This document shows, piece after piece, positions 45,075 to 54,053 of a stretch of DNA of 64,000 nt. Position 1 is the stretch's first letter, and each line of letters begins with the position of its first letter. Below the pieces are notes generated by a model, which was given only the letters and a program-made list of their open reading frames with translations, had not been told where the DNA came from and made no database searches. The stretch comes from Candidatus Sumerlaeota bacterium (GTDB taxonomy: Bacteria; Sumerlaeota; Sumerlaeia; MWCT01; JAUWMI01), in the NCBI GenBank assembly GCA_030613245.1, contig JAUWMI010000012.1, positions 24,414 to 88,413 of the forward strand. The letters run 5' to 3'. A program made the translations under genes and the position numbers.

Positions 45075-45494
45075 TCAGTAGTATCTAATGATATGATCAT
45101 CCTCAACACGCCGTGTACCGTTTCCGCCAATGGAGCACCTCGGGAGACTGCCAAGCTGATTAAGGTGGTATTCACCTCCTTCAGGGCACTTTGGCGCTTT
45201 ACGCAAATCCATTTCCCTTAACACTTCGCTCCAGCTCACGTCACCAACGGCCTGCCCGCGATTCTGAGCTACTTTGCGCTTGGCCGATTCGATCACATTC
45301 AGATTCTGGCGACAAATCTTCGCATTCTCCACGTTTTTTAAATCACTCGTAGCAAATGCCTGCTTGGTCTCGGCTTGGCCGCGGAAAAAAAGGTAGCGAA
45401 GCCGTGGGCCTACGCTTTCCCAAGATATGATGCCAGAGGCAAAAACCCCAATCACTACTGCACCTATCACACCCAGTATTATAATCTTTTTCAC
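45075..45494 (-). CDS. pseudopilin-related exported small protein
   Basis: The 139-residue protein begins GTG with AGGAGGTGA six bases before it. A hydrophobic helix (IIILGVIGAVVIGVFASGI) follows, but there is no Gly/Phe cut site and no Glu5. The C-terminal part (CRQNLNVIESAKRKVA, then SWSEVLREM, then CPEGGEYHLNQLGSLPRCS) has the pattern of GspG-like pseudopilin C-terminal domains. It thus looks like a pilin head on a plain membrane anchor. It is transcribed with the pseudopilin downstream. Confidence 0.75.
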   Translation of the reverse strand: MKKIIILGVIGAVVIGVFASGIISWESVGPRLRYLFFRGQAETKQAFATSDLKNVENAKICRQNLNVIESAKRKVAQNRGQAVGDVSWSEVLREMDLRKAPKCPEGGEYHLNQLGSLPRCSIGGNGTRRVEDDHIIRYY

Positions 45495-45557
45495 TGTATA
45501 TCACCTCCTGGAATGTACTCACTCACACCATTCCCCAGACAAGAGACATCCGTCTCC

Positions 45558-46586
45558 TCATTCATAAGGCACAGTAAGCTCACCCCGGATGATCTTATCC
45601 TTGAGCGCTTCGATCCGCTCGTGCACCGGCTCGCCAATGATCTGCTTGTTCTTATCGTCATAAACATATCCAATCACGCCTTCCTTCAGGCCCCATTCTT
45701 GAACACCACCTTTGAACTCCCCTCTCACTCTAAGCGCTATGGTGTTGTACACCGTTTGATCCACCCGCTTCAGCATACTCGTGATGATAACGCCGGGTTT
45801 TGCTTCATCCGCTTGATCCGAATCTACTCCGATGGCGAATTTGCCCAGCTCTTCCGCTGCCTTGAAAACCCCCAATCCTGTTGACCCTGAAGCGTGAAAA
45901 ATAATATCTGCTCCCCCGTTATACAGCGACAGGGCAAGCTCTTTGCCTTTCCCCGGATTAATAAACGCGGCCCCCGATACGCCCGCATACGTTATCCCAA
46001 CCTGACACGAAGGGTTCACGTGTTTCACACCTGCAGTGTAGCCTTTTTCGAACTTGCGGATAAGCGGCCCCTCAGCCCCACCAACAAATCCCACTTTATT
46101 GGTTTTTGTAAGAAGACCGGCAATCGCGCCAACCAAGAAACTGCCTTCATGTTCCCGGAATTTCAGCCCCAGGAGGTTTGGCGGGATGATCAGGCCGGGC
46201 TGCACCGCATAATCAACACACGCGAAATGCTTGTGGGGAAAGTCGCGTGCTATCTTTGTAATATCATCGGTGAAGAGGAATCCAATGCCGAAAACCAACT
46301 GGGCATCACCGGCTGCAAATCGCCGTATGTGCGCTTCGCGATCTGATCCCTGCGTCGGTTCAGCCACGACGTACTGAATCCCCAGCTCCTTCTGTGCCAT
46401 TTCCAGGCCTCGATAGGCGGAATCGTTGAACGACTTATCGCCCCGTCCACCAATATCGTACACCAATGCAACCTTAAACGGCTTTTTGGATTGCGCTGCT
46501 TGCTCAGCGAATAGTGCGAGCGAGATTGCAAGCAATCCCGCAGTTAGAAACACAATTGACCATCGCTTCAATTGCGTCGGCATCAT
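45558..46586 (-). CDS. BMP-family periplasmic binding protein
   Basis: The 342-residue protein has a signal peptide (RWSIVFLTAGLLAISLALF). The family motif is YDIGGRGDKSFNDSAYRG, followed by GIGFLFTDDI, FACVDYA, FLVGAIAGLLT and VGFVGGAEGPLIRKFEKGY. Members (PnrA, Med, BmpA) bind purine nucleosides for ABC import. No lipobox is visible and no ATPase or permease is adjacent. AGAGGGA before the double ATG at 46586 sets the start; an ATG at 46604 is also open. Confidence 0.88.
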   Translation of the reverse strand: MMPTQLKRWSIVFLTAGLLAISLALFAEQAAQSKKPFKVALVYDIGGRGDKSFNDSAYRGLEMAQKELGIQYVVAEPTQGSDREAHIRRFAAGDAQLVFGIGFLFTDDITKIARDFPHKHFACVDYAVQPGLIIPPNLLGLKFREHEGSFLVGAIAGLLTKTNKVGFVGGAEGPLIRKFEKGYTAGVKHVNPSCQVGITYAGVSGAAFINPGKGKELALSLYNGGADIIFHASGSTGLGVFKAAEELGKFAIGVDSDQADEAKPGVIITSMLKRVDQTVYNTIALRVRGEFKGGVQEWGLKEGVIGYVYDDKNKQIIGEPVHERIEALKDKIIRGELTVPYE

Positions 46587-46669
46587 AACAAATCCCTCTT
46601 TCATCCGCAGTAGTCCAATGCTCTACCCCTAAAGCGCAAATTGCTGCAGCCAGCGCCCTTCAAGAGTGA

Positions 46670-46697
46670 GTAGGGACAGATTATAATCTGTCCCTAC
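46670..46697. repeat. GTAGGG palindrome, class 1 (perfect)
   Basis: A perfect 28-bp copy in the divergent gap between the BMP-family gene and rnhB. Confidence 0.9.
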
Positions 46698-46845
46698 CAA
46701 TGTCGCCTTCTTATGAGCAGGAACATTGCATGTAAGTAGATGGATAGAAAAATCTATTGTCAATGTCAACAGAATTATGCTAGCGCTGGTTAAACAAAGC
46801 AGTAACTGAAGGCAAATATCTTCGGCCTGAAAAAAGGGGCCACTA

Positions 46846-47619
46846 ATGTTGCGCTTTGAACGGGCTGCTGTGCGGGAAGGTCACACGTTGATTGCCGGTG
46901 TGGATGAAGCGGGGCGCGGCCCGCTGGCTGGTCCCGTGGTTGCGGCCGCCGTTATTCTTACCACTGAGATGCGCATTCCTGACGTAATTGATTCCAAACT
47001 CTTACGTCCTGCCCGACGCATCACCGTATTCAATCGCATTATTGAGCAGGCTGAGGCCATTGGCCTCGGAGTTGTCTCGGCTGCTCAAATTGATGCAATA
47101 AATATCTATCAGGCATCGAAGCTGGCAGCGCACCAGGCTGTTCAGCAGCTCTGTCCAGCGCCGGATTTTCTCCTCACCGATGCTCTGCCACTTGATTCAG
47201 TTGAAATACCTTTTCAGGCAATTATCAAAGGCGACTCGCAGTCGCAGTCCATTGCAGCGGCGTCAATCGTTGCCAAGGTCACACGCGCCCGCATCATGGC
47301 CAGCTATGACCAGGACTATCCGCAGTACGACTTCATTCATAACAAAGGCTATGCGTGTCCAAAACACCTCGATGCGATTGCTGAGTTCGGCGCCTCCACG
47401 CTTCACCGCCATACGTTCAAAGGCGTCGTGTGGTTTGATCAGGAGATTATTCACTCACAGACGTTCCACGCAATGTGCAAGAGGCTAAGGAGTAGCCGCA
47501 CGGAGGCTCAGTTTCAGCAGCTGCGACACATGCTTGTACACCTGAATACGTACCTGCCTCAGCGAGAAATCTATACGCTTCATGCTGCGATTTCAGAGCA
47601 GGAGGCGCGGCTTGGATAA
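46846..47619 (+). CDS. rnhB: ribonuclease HII
   Basis: RNase HII cuts RNA in RNA-DNA hybrids and single ribonucleotides in DNA. The 257-residue product has IAGVDEAGRGPLAGPV (acidic residues Asp20 and Glu21), LLTDALP, KGDSQSQSIAAASIVAKVTR, and YPQYDFIHNKGY with LDAI downstream. These are the complete family motifs. A C-terminal extension of about 50 residues follows. AAAAGGGG precedes the ATG. Its stop overlaps the yraN start. Confidence 0.96.
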   Translation: MLRFERAAVREGHTLIAGVDEAGRGPLAGPVVAAAVILTTEMRIPDVIDSKLLRPARRITVFNRIIEQAEAIGLGVVSAAQIDAINIYQASKLAAHQAVQQLCPAPDFLLTDALPLDSVEIPFQAIIKGDSQSQSIAAASIVAKVTRARIMASYDQDYPQYDFIHNKGYACPKHLDAIAEFGASTLHRHTFKGVVWFDQEIIHSQTFHAMCKRLRSSRTEAQFQQLRHMLVHLNTYLPQREIYTLHAAISEQEARLG

Positions 47620-48001
47620 CCGCAGAGAACCACGACACTGGAAACAACTACTCGGCCGCTACGGCGAGCGCAAAGCGTGTGCGTATTTAAAAAAACAGGG
47701 CTATCGGATTCTTGGCACGAATTTCCGCTGCAAAGCAGGCGAAGTTGACATTATCGCGGCTGATCATGAAACCCTGGTGTTCGTCGAAGTGAAAACGCGC
47801 TCGTCCGATAAATTCGGAACACCCCAGGAAGCTGTCACAGCGGCAAAATTGCGCACCTTGCGCCAGGTGGCACAATACTATCTGCGAGAAACTGACGCAC
47901 CCAATAATATGCCGGTGCGCTACGACATTCTCGCACTTAGTATCGACCAGAAGCGAAAGCTCAAAAACATCGAGCATTTCAAAAATGTGGGTGAGTTCTA
48001 G
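47612..48001 (+). CDS. yraN: YraN family protein (UPF0102)
   Basis: The 129-residue protein has an endonuclease-like fold: GERKACAYLKKQGYRILG, GEVDIIAAD and VFVEVKTRSS, the D-x(n)-ExK pattern of the PD-(D/E)xK clan. YraN usually follows rnhB, as here. The TTG at 47612 has AGGAGG six bases upstream and overlaps the rnhB stop by eight bases, so it is preferred to the longer frame from 47582. The cell role is not firmly known; a Holliday-junction resolvase relation is proposed for the family. Confidence 0.92.
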   Translation: MDNRREPRHWKQLLGRYGERKACAYLKKQGYRILGTNFRCKAGEVDIIAADHETLVFVEVKTRSSDKFGTPQEAVTAAKLRTLRQVAQYYLRETDAPNNMPVRYDILALSIDQKRKLKNIEHFKNVGEF

Positions 48002-48113
48002 GGGAACTGCGAAGAAGTTATGAGCAGTTCAATGATACGATTAAGAGAATGCGGGGGGAACTCTGTAGAAAAGCTGTTGAGCACTGATAAGTATTGTTTT
48101 GCAGAAGATGAAG

Positions 48114-50492
48114 TCAGGGGTTTGTTTTTTTGCGGATTGCCCGGGCGCGCTTAAGCAGACGCTCTGCTTGCGTTTTCTTTCCCATCTCCTGGTAAAGCAC
48201 TGCCAAGTTTTTTAAAACCGTAGCCACGTCGGGATGTTCAGAGCCGAGCGCCTTTTCCCTGATCTTTAGCGCGCGCTTAAAGAGCGGCTCGGCATCCGAG
48301 TACTTTCCCTGATCATAATACAGTCCCGCCAGGTTGTTAAGGCTCGTTGACACATCTGGATGATTTTTCTCTAATATTTTCTCCCTGATCTCCAGCGCCC
48401 GCTTGTAGAGCGGTTCTGCCTCCGAGTATTTTTCCTGAGAACTATACAGCCCCGCCAGGTTGTTAAGGCGCGTTGCGACATGGGGATGATTTTTCCCTAA
48501 TGCTTTCTCATCAATTTCCAGCGCGCGCTTATACATCAGCTTGGCCTCTTCATACTTCCCCTGATAATGATACAGCAGCGCCAGATTGTTCAGGCTCGTT
48601 GCAACATCTGGATGATTTTTTCCTACTATTTTCTCCCTGATCTCCAGTGCGCGCATATAGAGCGGCTCGGCCTTCTCATACTTCCCCTGAGCACGATACA
48701 GCCCTGCCAGGTTGTTAAGGTATGCTGCAAAATGAGGATGTGTGGTGCCCAGAAAAGTTCTGCCGAATTCTACCGCTCGTCTGAAAAGGACTTCTGCTTC
48801 ACGGTACAGCGCCCTGTATCGAAAATATATCCCTGCTTGATTGGATAAAAAGCCGGTCGGCTCGCCTAGTTTCCACCTTTCTGCCCAGTGCGTGCTGGCC
48901 AGGACGTGCCTTCCATATTGATCCTGTTTGGCCCAGTTGCGGTAGTCAGTTGCTTTCTTAAAATGCGGCACAAGAGCCGCTAAAAGCCTCTGCACAGCAG
49001 ACTTTCCTTTTTCCTCTCCAATTCTTTCCCTCACAACCTCCTGCATCAGGCGGTGGATCGATACGGTCTTCTGGTAAGAGAGAATAGAAAGATCGTTCAG
49101 TTTGCCGAGCACTTTGCGGGTTTTTTCCCTGGAGATACCTGCAGCATCACTCAGGAGATCAATGGGTATGGCGTCCGGGTCGCAGAATGCTGCTACAGAC
49201 AATACCTCCATGGCACTCTTTTCCCTGATCTTATCAAGAGAAACAGCAAACGACCTTGCTACATCAAGACGGTAGCGGGTTCCGGTTGCATCCTCCGGCA
49301 CCTCGCCTGAAATCGGGCTCTTCTTGTCCGTTACTGGAACTTCTTCGATCATCCTCAAGTATTCTCTTAACGACACATCTTTAAATCTACCGAGATATGC
49401 TGCGGAGAGCTCCAGAGCCAGGGGATGATGGCCAAGCCGCTCTGCAATCCTGTCGAGTGTTTTCCTGTTTCGGGAGATGACGATGTCCTGGCGTCTTGAA
49501 ACGATGAGTCCTCGCGCAGCTTCCGGCTCGAGTTCTTCCACTTTAACGATGTCTGCATGAGCAGCAGGGAAGTCTTTACGACGTGACGTCATCAACGTCC
49601 GACACCCCCCACCCGGGACAAGTCCCCAGGCAAGCTTTACGTTTTCCACGTTATCAAGCACCAGGAGCGTACGTTTCTTTTCCGAAAGGGCTGCTCGCAC
49701 CTGCGGCACCGCATCAATCGGCTTCAGATCCTCTGGAAGATCCAATCCCAAGTATGGAGCGAGTGAAGCGTATGAGGTGAGGGCATGGGCATCGTCGGCA
49801 TTCACCCAGAACACGCCTTCGTAAAGGTAGCCGAACCGATAGCAATACTCCGAAGCAAGCTGAGTTTTCCCGATACCGCCAGTGCCTGCAAACACCTGTG
49901 CAATCACTGTTCTCTTGCGACTTACTGCCAGCTTGACATGCAGCTGAAATAACAGATCTTTACGTCCCACAAAGAATTTGTTTCTACTTATTTGAGCTTC
50001 ACTAAGATTATTCAAAGGCAGTGTCCCTGCCTTGACCTCAGCCTCACGAAAGACAGGGCGAGCCGGTTTTCCCAGTGCGTCAACAAGTTCTTTATACCGA
50101 TCATCAAATTCTTCTTTGTGTCGAAAATCAATATACTTGCAGTGGTTGACAAGAAACAGGTCCCTCTCATCCACATCTCGCAGATAAATTGGCTTTAGAA
50201 TGCCAGAGCTATTGTCTGGATCACGCTGAATCGCTTTGGAAAACTCGAGCCGTACCCATTCAGACCGGAAAGCCTCGGGGCTCATAGCTAAACATATATA
50301 TCGGCTATCCCTCAGACCTTCCAAAACGCGTAAGGGGATATTAGAACCATGGCCGATGCAAGCCTTATCATAAAAAACCTCAAATCCATCTCTGGTTAGA
50401 AGGTCATAGAGATTGCTGATCCAGGGCTTGTCAATGGACGAGTGGCTAAGGAAAACATCATATGGAAAATCTTTTTGCTTTTTCGCGGTCAT
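48114..50492 (-). CDS. TIR / NB-ARC (STAND) / TPR protein, candidate immune receptor
   Basis: The protein has 792 residues. A TIR domain (about 10-140) has DVFLSHSSIDK and the expected NADase glutamate, Glu83, in the W-x3-E motif of SEWVRLEF. A STAND NTPase (about 170-490) has P-loop GTGGIGKT (203-210), Walker B LLVLD (Asp280), MTSRR, the GHHPLAL motif and an MHD-like SIHRLM (His480). At least five kinesin-light-chain-type TPR units of 42 residues follow (about 560-790; LNNLAGLY, GKYEKAEPLY). The design equals plant TIR-NLR receptors and bacterial STAND defence proteins: repeats sense, the ATPase oligomerises, and TIR destroys NAD. It stands alone between housekeeping genes. Confidence 0.88.
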   Translation of the reverse strand: MTAKKQKDFPYDVFLSHSSIDKPWISNLYDLLTRDGFEVFYDKACIGHGSNIPLRVLEGLRDSRYICLAMSPEAFRSEWVRLEFSKAIQRDPDNSSGILKPIYLRDVDERDLFLVNHCKYIDFRHKEEFDDRYKELVDALGKPARPVFREAEVKAGTLPLNNLSEAQISRNKFFVGRKDLLFQLHVKLAVSRKRTVIAQVFAGTGGIGKTQLASEYCYRFGYLYEGVFWVNADDAHALTSYASLAPYLGLDLPEDLKPIDAVPQVRAALSEKKRTLLVLDNVENVKLAWGLVPGGGCRTLMTSRRKDFPAAHADIVKVEELEPEAARGLIVSRRQDIVISRNRKTLDRIAERLGHHPLALELSAAYLGRFKDVSLREYLRMIEEVPVTDKKSPISGEVPEDATGTRYRLDVARSFAVSLDKIREKSAMEVLSVAAFCDPDAIPIDLLSDAAGISREKTRKVLGKLNDLSILSYQKTVSIHRLMQEVVRERIGEEKGKSAVQRLLAALVPHFKKATDYRNWAKQDQYGRHVLASTHWAERWKLGEPTGFLSNQAGIYFRYRALYREAEVLFRRAVEFGRTFLGTTHPHFAAYLNNLAGLYRAQGKYEKAEPLYMRALEIREKIVGKNHPDVATSLNNLALLYHYQGKYEEAKLMYKRALEIDEKALGKNHPHVATRLNNLAGLYSSQEKYSEAEPLYKRALEIREKILEKNHPDVSTSLNNLAGLYYDQGKYSDAEPLFKRALKIREKALGSEHPDVATVLKNLAVLYQEMGKKTQAERLLKRARAIRKKTNP

Positions 50493-50668
50493 TTCACTCC
50501 GCTCGCTGAAAACCGAAATGCCTTAGTCTTTACCAATCAAGTGTATCAGTCATAACAAGGTAGTCAATAGACTTTTTACGGAGTTTTCTCAAAAGGGTCC
50601 CTTTCTATGCCTTAATGCAAAACCAGGATTAGGTGAAATCCCTTTGGGATTGTCTATCCACATCAGCC

Positions 50669-50708
50669 GGGGTTACCCCGCCCATGGGCGAGGAGACCTC
50701 GCCCCTAC
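50669..50708. repeat. GTAGGG-type structured repeat, class 3
   Basis: On the minus strand it starts GTAGGGGCGAGG. A perfect 8-bp stem (GGGCGAGG / CCTCGCCC) is followed by CGCCC/GGGCG and GGGG/CCCC pairings. It shares the GTAGGGGCG end with class 2. It lies in the 483-base gap between the TIR gene and pilT, which otherwise shows only a weak pilT promoter (TTGACT / TATAAG, 15 bases apart, near 50884-50910). Confidence 0.75.
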
Positions 50709-50975
50709 AAAAACCAACATTGCAATGAAGTAAAGCAATTCTCCAGCATTTTGGCCAGGCAAAAGTATTAGGAAAGGCGCTAAATATAACAGCCCTGCGA
50801 AAAACAAACAGAACACAACAAATCAGATCAGGACACCACGGAAATTTAGTAACGCAAGAAAATTCAGAAGGGTATAATTCTCCTTTGACTTAAATGCCCT
50901 TTTGATATAAGGGGTATTAGTAAATGTTTCATGTGAAATTTCCAGTTGATGCACTTTTCCAGAAGGAGCAGAGCT

Positions 50976-52040
50976 ATGTACGATACCACTGACCTGTTGA
51001 AAATGGCGATACAGCAGGAAGCATCAGATCTTCACATTGCGGTCGGCAGACCCCCTGTTTTGCGTATTGATGGGAGATTGATCAGCATTGAGTCTCCTCC
51101 ATTAACTCCAGCGGATAGCCGCCGACTGGTATATGGGATTCTAACGGATCTGCAGAAGCAGAAATTCGAGGAGCAGAAGGAGCTGGACTTTTCGCTGAGT
51201 ATCGCAAACGTGAGCCGATTTCGCGTAAATGCGCACTTTCAGAGAGGAAGTGTAGCTGCCGCATTTCGAACAATTCCTTCAAAGATTTACTCGTTCGAAG
51301 AGCTGCATTTGCCAAAGAATATACTTGAGCAAATGTCGCGGCGGCCTTCAGGCCTGGTAATTATTACCGGGCCTACTGGCTCCGGGAAGACGACGACTCT
51401 CGCCGCCATTATTGATTTGATCAATCGCGAGCGGGAGTGTCATATCATTACAATAGAAGACCCGATTGAGTATCTTCATGCTCACAAAAAGGCACTGGTT
51501 GAGCAACGAGAGGTGAATGAGGACACCAGTACGTTCGCTACGGCGCTGAAATACGTCTTGCGCCAGGATCCTGACGTAATCATGGTGGGTGAGATGCGCG
51601 ATCTGGAAACCATCGGTGCGGCCCTCACTGCTGCGGAAACCGGGCATCTGGTCTTCTCGACGCTTCACACCGTAGATGTGGTGCAAACAATTGACCGCGT
51701 CATTGACGTCTTCCCGCCGCATCAACAGGAGCAAGTGCGTATTCAGCTGGCTGGGGTTTGTGAAGGGGTCCTCTGCCAGAAGTTACTCTCATGTGCCGCT
51801 GGCAAAGGTCGCGAGATTGCTGTGGAAGTCATGATTGCTACGGATGCGATCCGAAATTTAGTCCGCGAAGGGAAAACTCACCAGATTTATGCCTTGATGG
51901 AAGCCGGGGGGAGGTACCATATGCAGACCATGGATCGGGCGCTGGTGAATCTCTATCGCAAGGGCCTCATATCGAAAGATACGGCCCTTATTAATGCAAA
52001 AAAGCCCGAAGAGATGCGGCGCCAATTTGGGATGCGATGA
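50976..52040 (+). CDS. pilT: twitching motility ATPase PilT
   Basis: PilT is the hexameric motor that retracts type IV pili. The 354-residue product has Walker A GPTGSGKT (132-139), the Asp box IITIEDPIEYLH, Walker B VIMVGEMRD and the His box STLHTVDVVQTIDR. The PilT sequence in the AIRNLVREGKTHQI region, typical for retraction, is present. AGAAGGAG precedes the ATG at 50976; open frame further up has no such site. The prepilin units in the window are likely clients. Confidence 0.95.
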   Translation: MYDTTDLLKMAIQQEASDLHIAVGRPPVLRIDGRLISIESPPLTPADSRRLVYGILTDLQKQKFEEQKELDFSLSIANVSRFRVNAHFQRGSVAAAFRTIPSKIYSFEELHLPKNILEQMSRRPSGLVIITGPTGSGKTTTLAAIIDLINRERECHIITIEDPIEYLHAHKKALVEQREVNEDTSTFATALKYVLRQDPDVIMVGEMRDLETIGAALTAAETGHLVFSTLHTVDVVQTIDRVIDVFPPHQQEQVRIQLAGVCEGVLCQKLLSCAAGKGREIAVEVMIATDAIRNLVREGKTHQIYALMEAGGRYHMQTMDRALVNLYRKGLISKDTALINAKKPEEMRRQFGMR

Positions 52041-52108
52041 CCAAAGAGGGCAGTAACTCGTCCGGGTTGCTACGCACTCAGAGATTCTGACATCAGGAGA
52101 GAGCACTT

Positions 52109-52537
52109 ATGTTAGTCGAAATGGAATTGCGCGAAATTCAGATCAGTGAGAACCCATCCGGGCATCAAATCATCATCCTTGGTGAAAAGGGGGGCAGGCG
52201 CACGTTCCCGATCTACATCGGCTTCTACGAGGCATACGCGATGGACATCGCAGTGCGGGGGATTCGCACGCCTCGTCCCATGACGCACGATCTGATCTAC
52301 AATATTATTGACGGCCTGCAGCTCAACATGAACCGCGTGCTCGTTGACAAGCTTGAAGACGACACGTTTTTCGGAAAATTGGCGATTGAAAACGGCCAGG
52401 GCAAAGAGATATTAATTGACTCGCGACCCAGTGATGCAATTGTCCTTGCTGCTAAACGCCAGCTACCCATTTTCGTGGCTGAAGATGTGCTCAACGAAGT
52501 CTGCCGTGAGATGTCTGACGATGAGGAGGAGACATAA
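52109..52537 (+). CDS. bifunctional nuclease family protein (DUF151/BFN)
   Basis: The 142-residue protein matches the family along its length: MELREIQISE, PIYIGFYEAYAMDIAVRG, RPMTHDLIYNII and IDSRPSDAIVLAAKRQLPIFVAEDVL. Plant members have RNase and DNase activity; the bacterial role is unclear. AGGAGAG lies seven bases before the ATG. It follows pilT by 68 bases and could share its transcript. Confidence 0.92.
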   Translation: MLVEMELREIQISENPSGHQIIILGEKGGRRTFPIYIGFYEAYAMDIAVRGIRTPRPMTHDLIYNIIDGLQLNMNRVLVDKLEDDTFFGKLAIENGQGKEILIDSRPSDAIVLAAKRQLPIFVAEDVLNEVCREMSDDEEET

Positions 52538-52701
52538 GAATTCAGCCCGACGGTCAATCACTACGCTCGTTCCAAATTAAGCCCAGCATGTGGGCTCCCC
52601 ACCGGTATATCACGATGTGCTACCTCCGATTTGATTTCTGGGTTTATCTTTTGTCGCGCGCCACGACTTCTTTCCCTTGGCATTCTGCGAACCGATCCAA
52701 A

Positions 52702-52725
52702 GTAGGGACTATAATCTGTCCCTAC
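52702..52725. repeat. GTAGGG palindrome, class 1 with 4-base deletion
   Basis: It equals the class 1 element lacking AGAT in the left arm, so GTAGGGAC and GTCCCTAC still pair. It ends 23 bases before the HtrA start. Confidence 0.8.
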
Positions 52726-52748
52726 ATTCTGAAGGGATGTGAACACGT

Positions 52749-53921
52749 ATGAACAGGGTAACACGAGCGACCATTCTGGCCCTGATAGGCATCAATGTGT
52801 TGCTGATCGCTATCGTCCTGGTCTTGCTGGCAAGTCAGCCGCAGCAAGCTGAGACCCAGCCGTCCCAACCGGATACTCTGTTCGCCGCAGCTGCACAGGC
52901 AGCCTCCCCCGGCAGAGACCCATCGCGCGAAAGCATTATCGTCGAGGCAGCCCGCAAAGTTAGCCCCGCTGTCGTATCTATTGGTATCCTCGAAAAGGGC
53001 TACGTTCGAGAGTTTAATCCATTTTTTGACGACTTCTTTTCGCCATTCGTAATCCATCCCTACACGCGGAAACGTCCGTTCCTTGGCTCTGGAGTCATTA
53101 TTAACAGCAATGGCTATATTCTCACGAATTATCACGTAGTGGAAGGGGCACATGAGATTCTCGTCACCCTTGTGGATGGACGCGAACTGAAAGGACGCAT
53201 CCTCGATGCAGACGGCATAGTGGACATTGCGCTCATTAAAGTCGAAGGCAGCGATTTCCCCTCGGCTAAAATGGGCGACTCTGATCGTCTTATCATCGGC
53301 GAATGGGTTATGGCGATCGGCAATCCATTCGGCAACGTCCTTGAGGATCCGCACCCGACGGTTACGGTCGGCGTGGTCAGTGCCCTGAGACGATCGTTTA
53401 AGCCATCCCCAGGCAGCTCGCACATTTATCAGGACATGATTCAGACCGATGCGGCTATCAACCCGGGCAACAGCGGGGGGCCTCTTGTGAACGTGCTCGG
53501 CGAAGTCGTGGGAATTAATACGTTTATCGTGAGCCGCACCGGTGCCTCCCACGGCATTGGCTTTGCGACTCCGATTAATAAAGCAAGAGCCGTAGCCAAA
53601 GAGATCATGACGTATGGAAAGGTCCGCCCGCTGTGGCTTGATTTTGAATGTATCAACCTTTCGCCCTATTTGGCAAAAACCCTGGAAGCACCATCAACCG
53701 AGGGTGCGCTCATCCAATCAATGAAGAAAGGCGGTCCGGCTGAAAAGGCCGGCCTCAGGGTTGGCGATATTATTATTCAGGCAAACGAAAAGAAAATTCG
53801 CACTCGCAATGACCTGATCACCTACATTGTCACGATGCATGTGGGAGCAAAGATCGCACTGAAATACCTCCGCCGGGGCAAGACGTATCAAACTACGTAT
53901 GTCCTGCAGGAATTCAAATAG
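52749..53921 (+). CDS. HtrA/Deg-family serine protease with one PDZ domain
   Basis: The 390-residue protein has an N-terminal membrane anchor (ATILALIGINVLLIAIVLVL). The catalytic triad reads TNYHVVEG (His129), IVDIALIKV (Asp159) and NPGNSGGPL (Ser242). A single PDZ domain (about 300-390) has GPAEKAGLRVGDIIIQ. This is the DegS/HhoA-like plan, a periplasmic quality-control or signalling protease. AAGGGATG precedes the ATG. Confidence 0.94.
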   Translation: MNRVTRATILALIGINVLLIAIVLVLLASQPQQAETQPSQPDTLFAAAAQAASPGRDPSRESIIVEAARKVSPAVVSIGILEKGYVREFNPFFDDFFSPFVIHPYTRKRPFLGSGVIINSNGYILTNYHVVEGAHEILVTLVDGRELKGRILDADGIVDIALIKVEGSDFPSAKMGDSDRLIIGEWVMAIGNPFGNVLEDPHPTVTVGVVSALRRSFKPSPGSSHIYQDMIQTDAAINPGNSGGPLVNVLGEVVGINTFIVSRTGASHGIGFATPINKARAVAKEIMTYGKVRPLWLDFECINLSPYLAKTLEAPSTEGALIQSMKKGGPAEKAGLRVGDIIIQANEKKIRTRNDLITYIVTMHVGAKIALKYLRRGKTYQTTYVLQEFK

Positions 53922-53957
53922 GCATAGGATCCGGAAGGAGAATCTTCTGGCTCCATA

Positions 53958-53985
53958 GTAGGGACAGATTTTAATCTGTCCCTAC
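53958..53985. repeat. GTAGGG palindrome, class 1
   Basis: A 28-bp copy with a TTTTAA centre, between htrA and the M24 peptidase gene. Confidence 0.88.
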
Positions 53986-54053
53986 GCACTTACGCTAGCG
54001 CCTATAGCTGCCACAGGTTTGGGCTGACCTACAGCACGTGCGGAAGAATCTTG

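Noticed and set aside
48130..48770. 126-base direct repeats as a possible array
   Set aside because: They encode 42-residue TPR units of the TIR protein.
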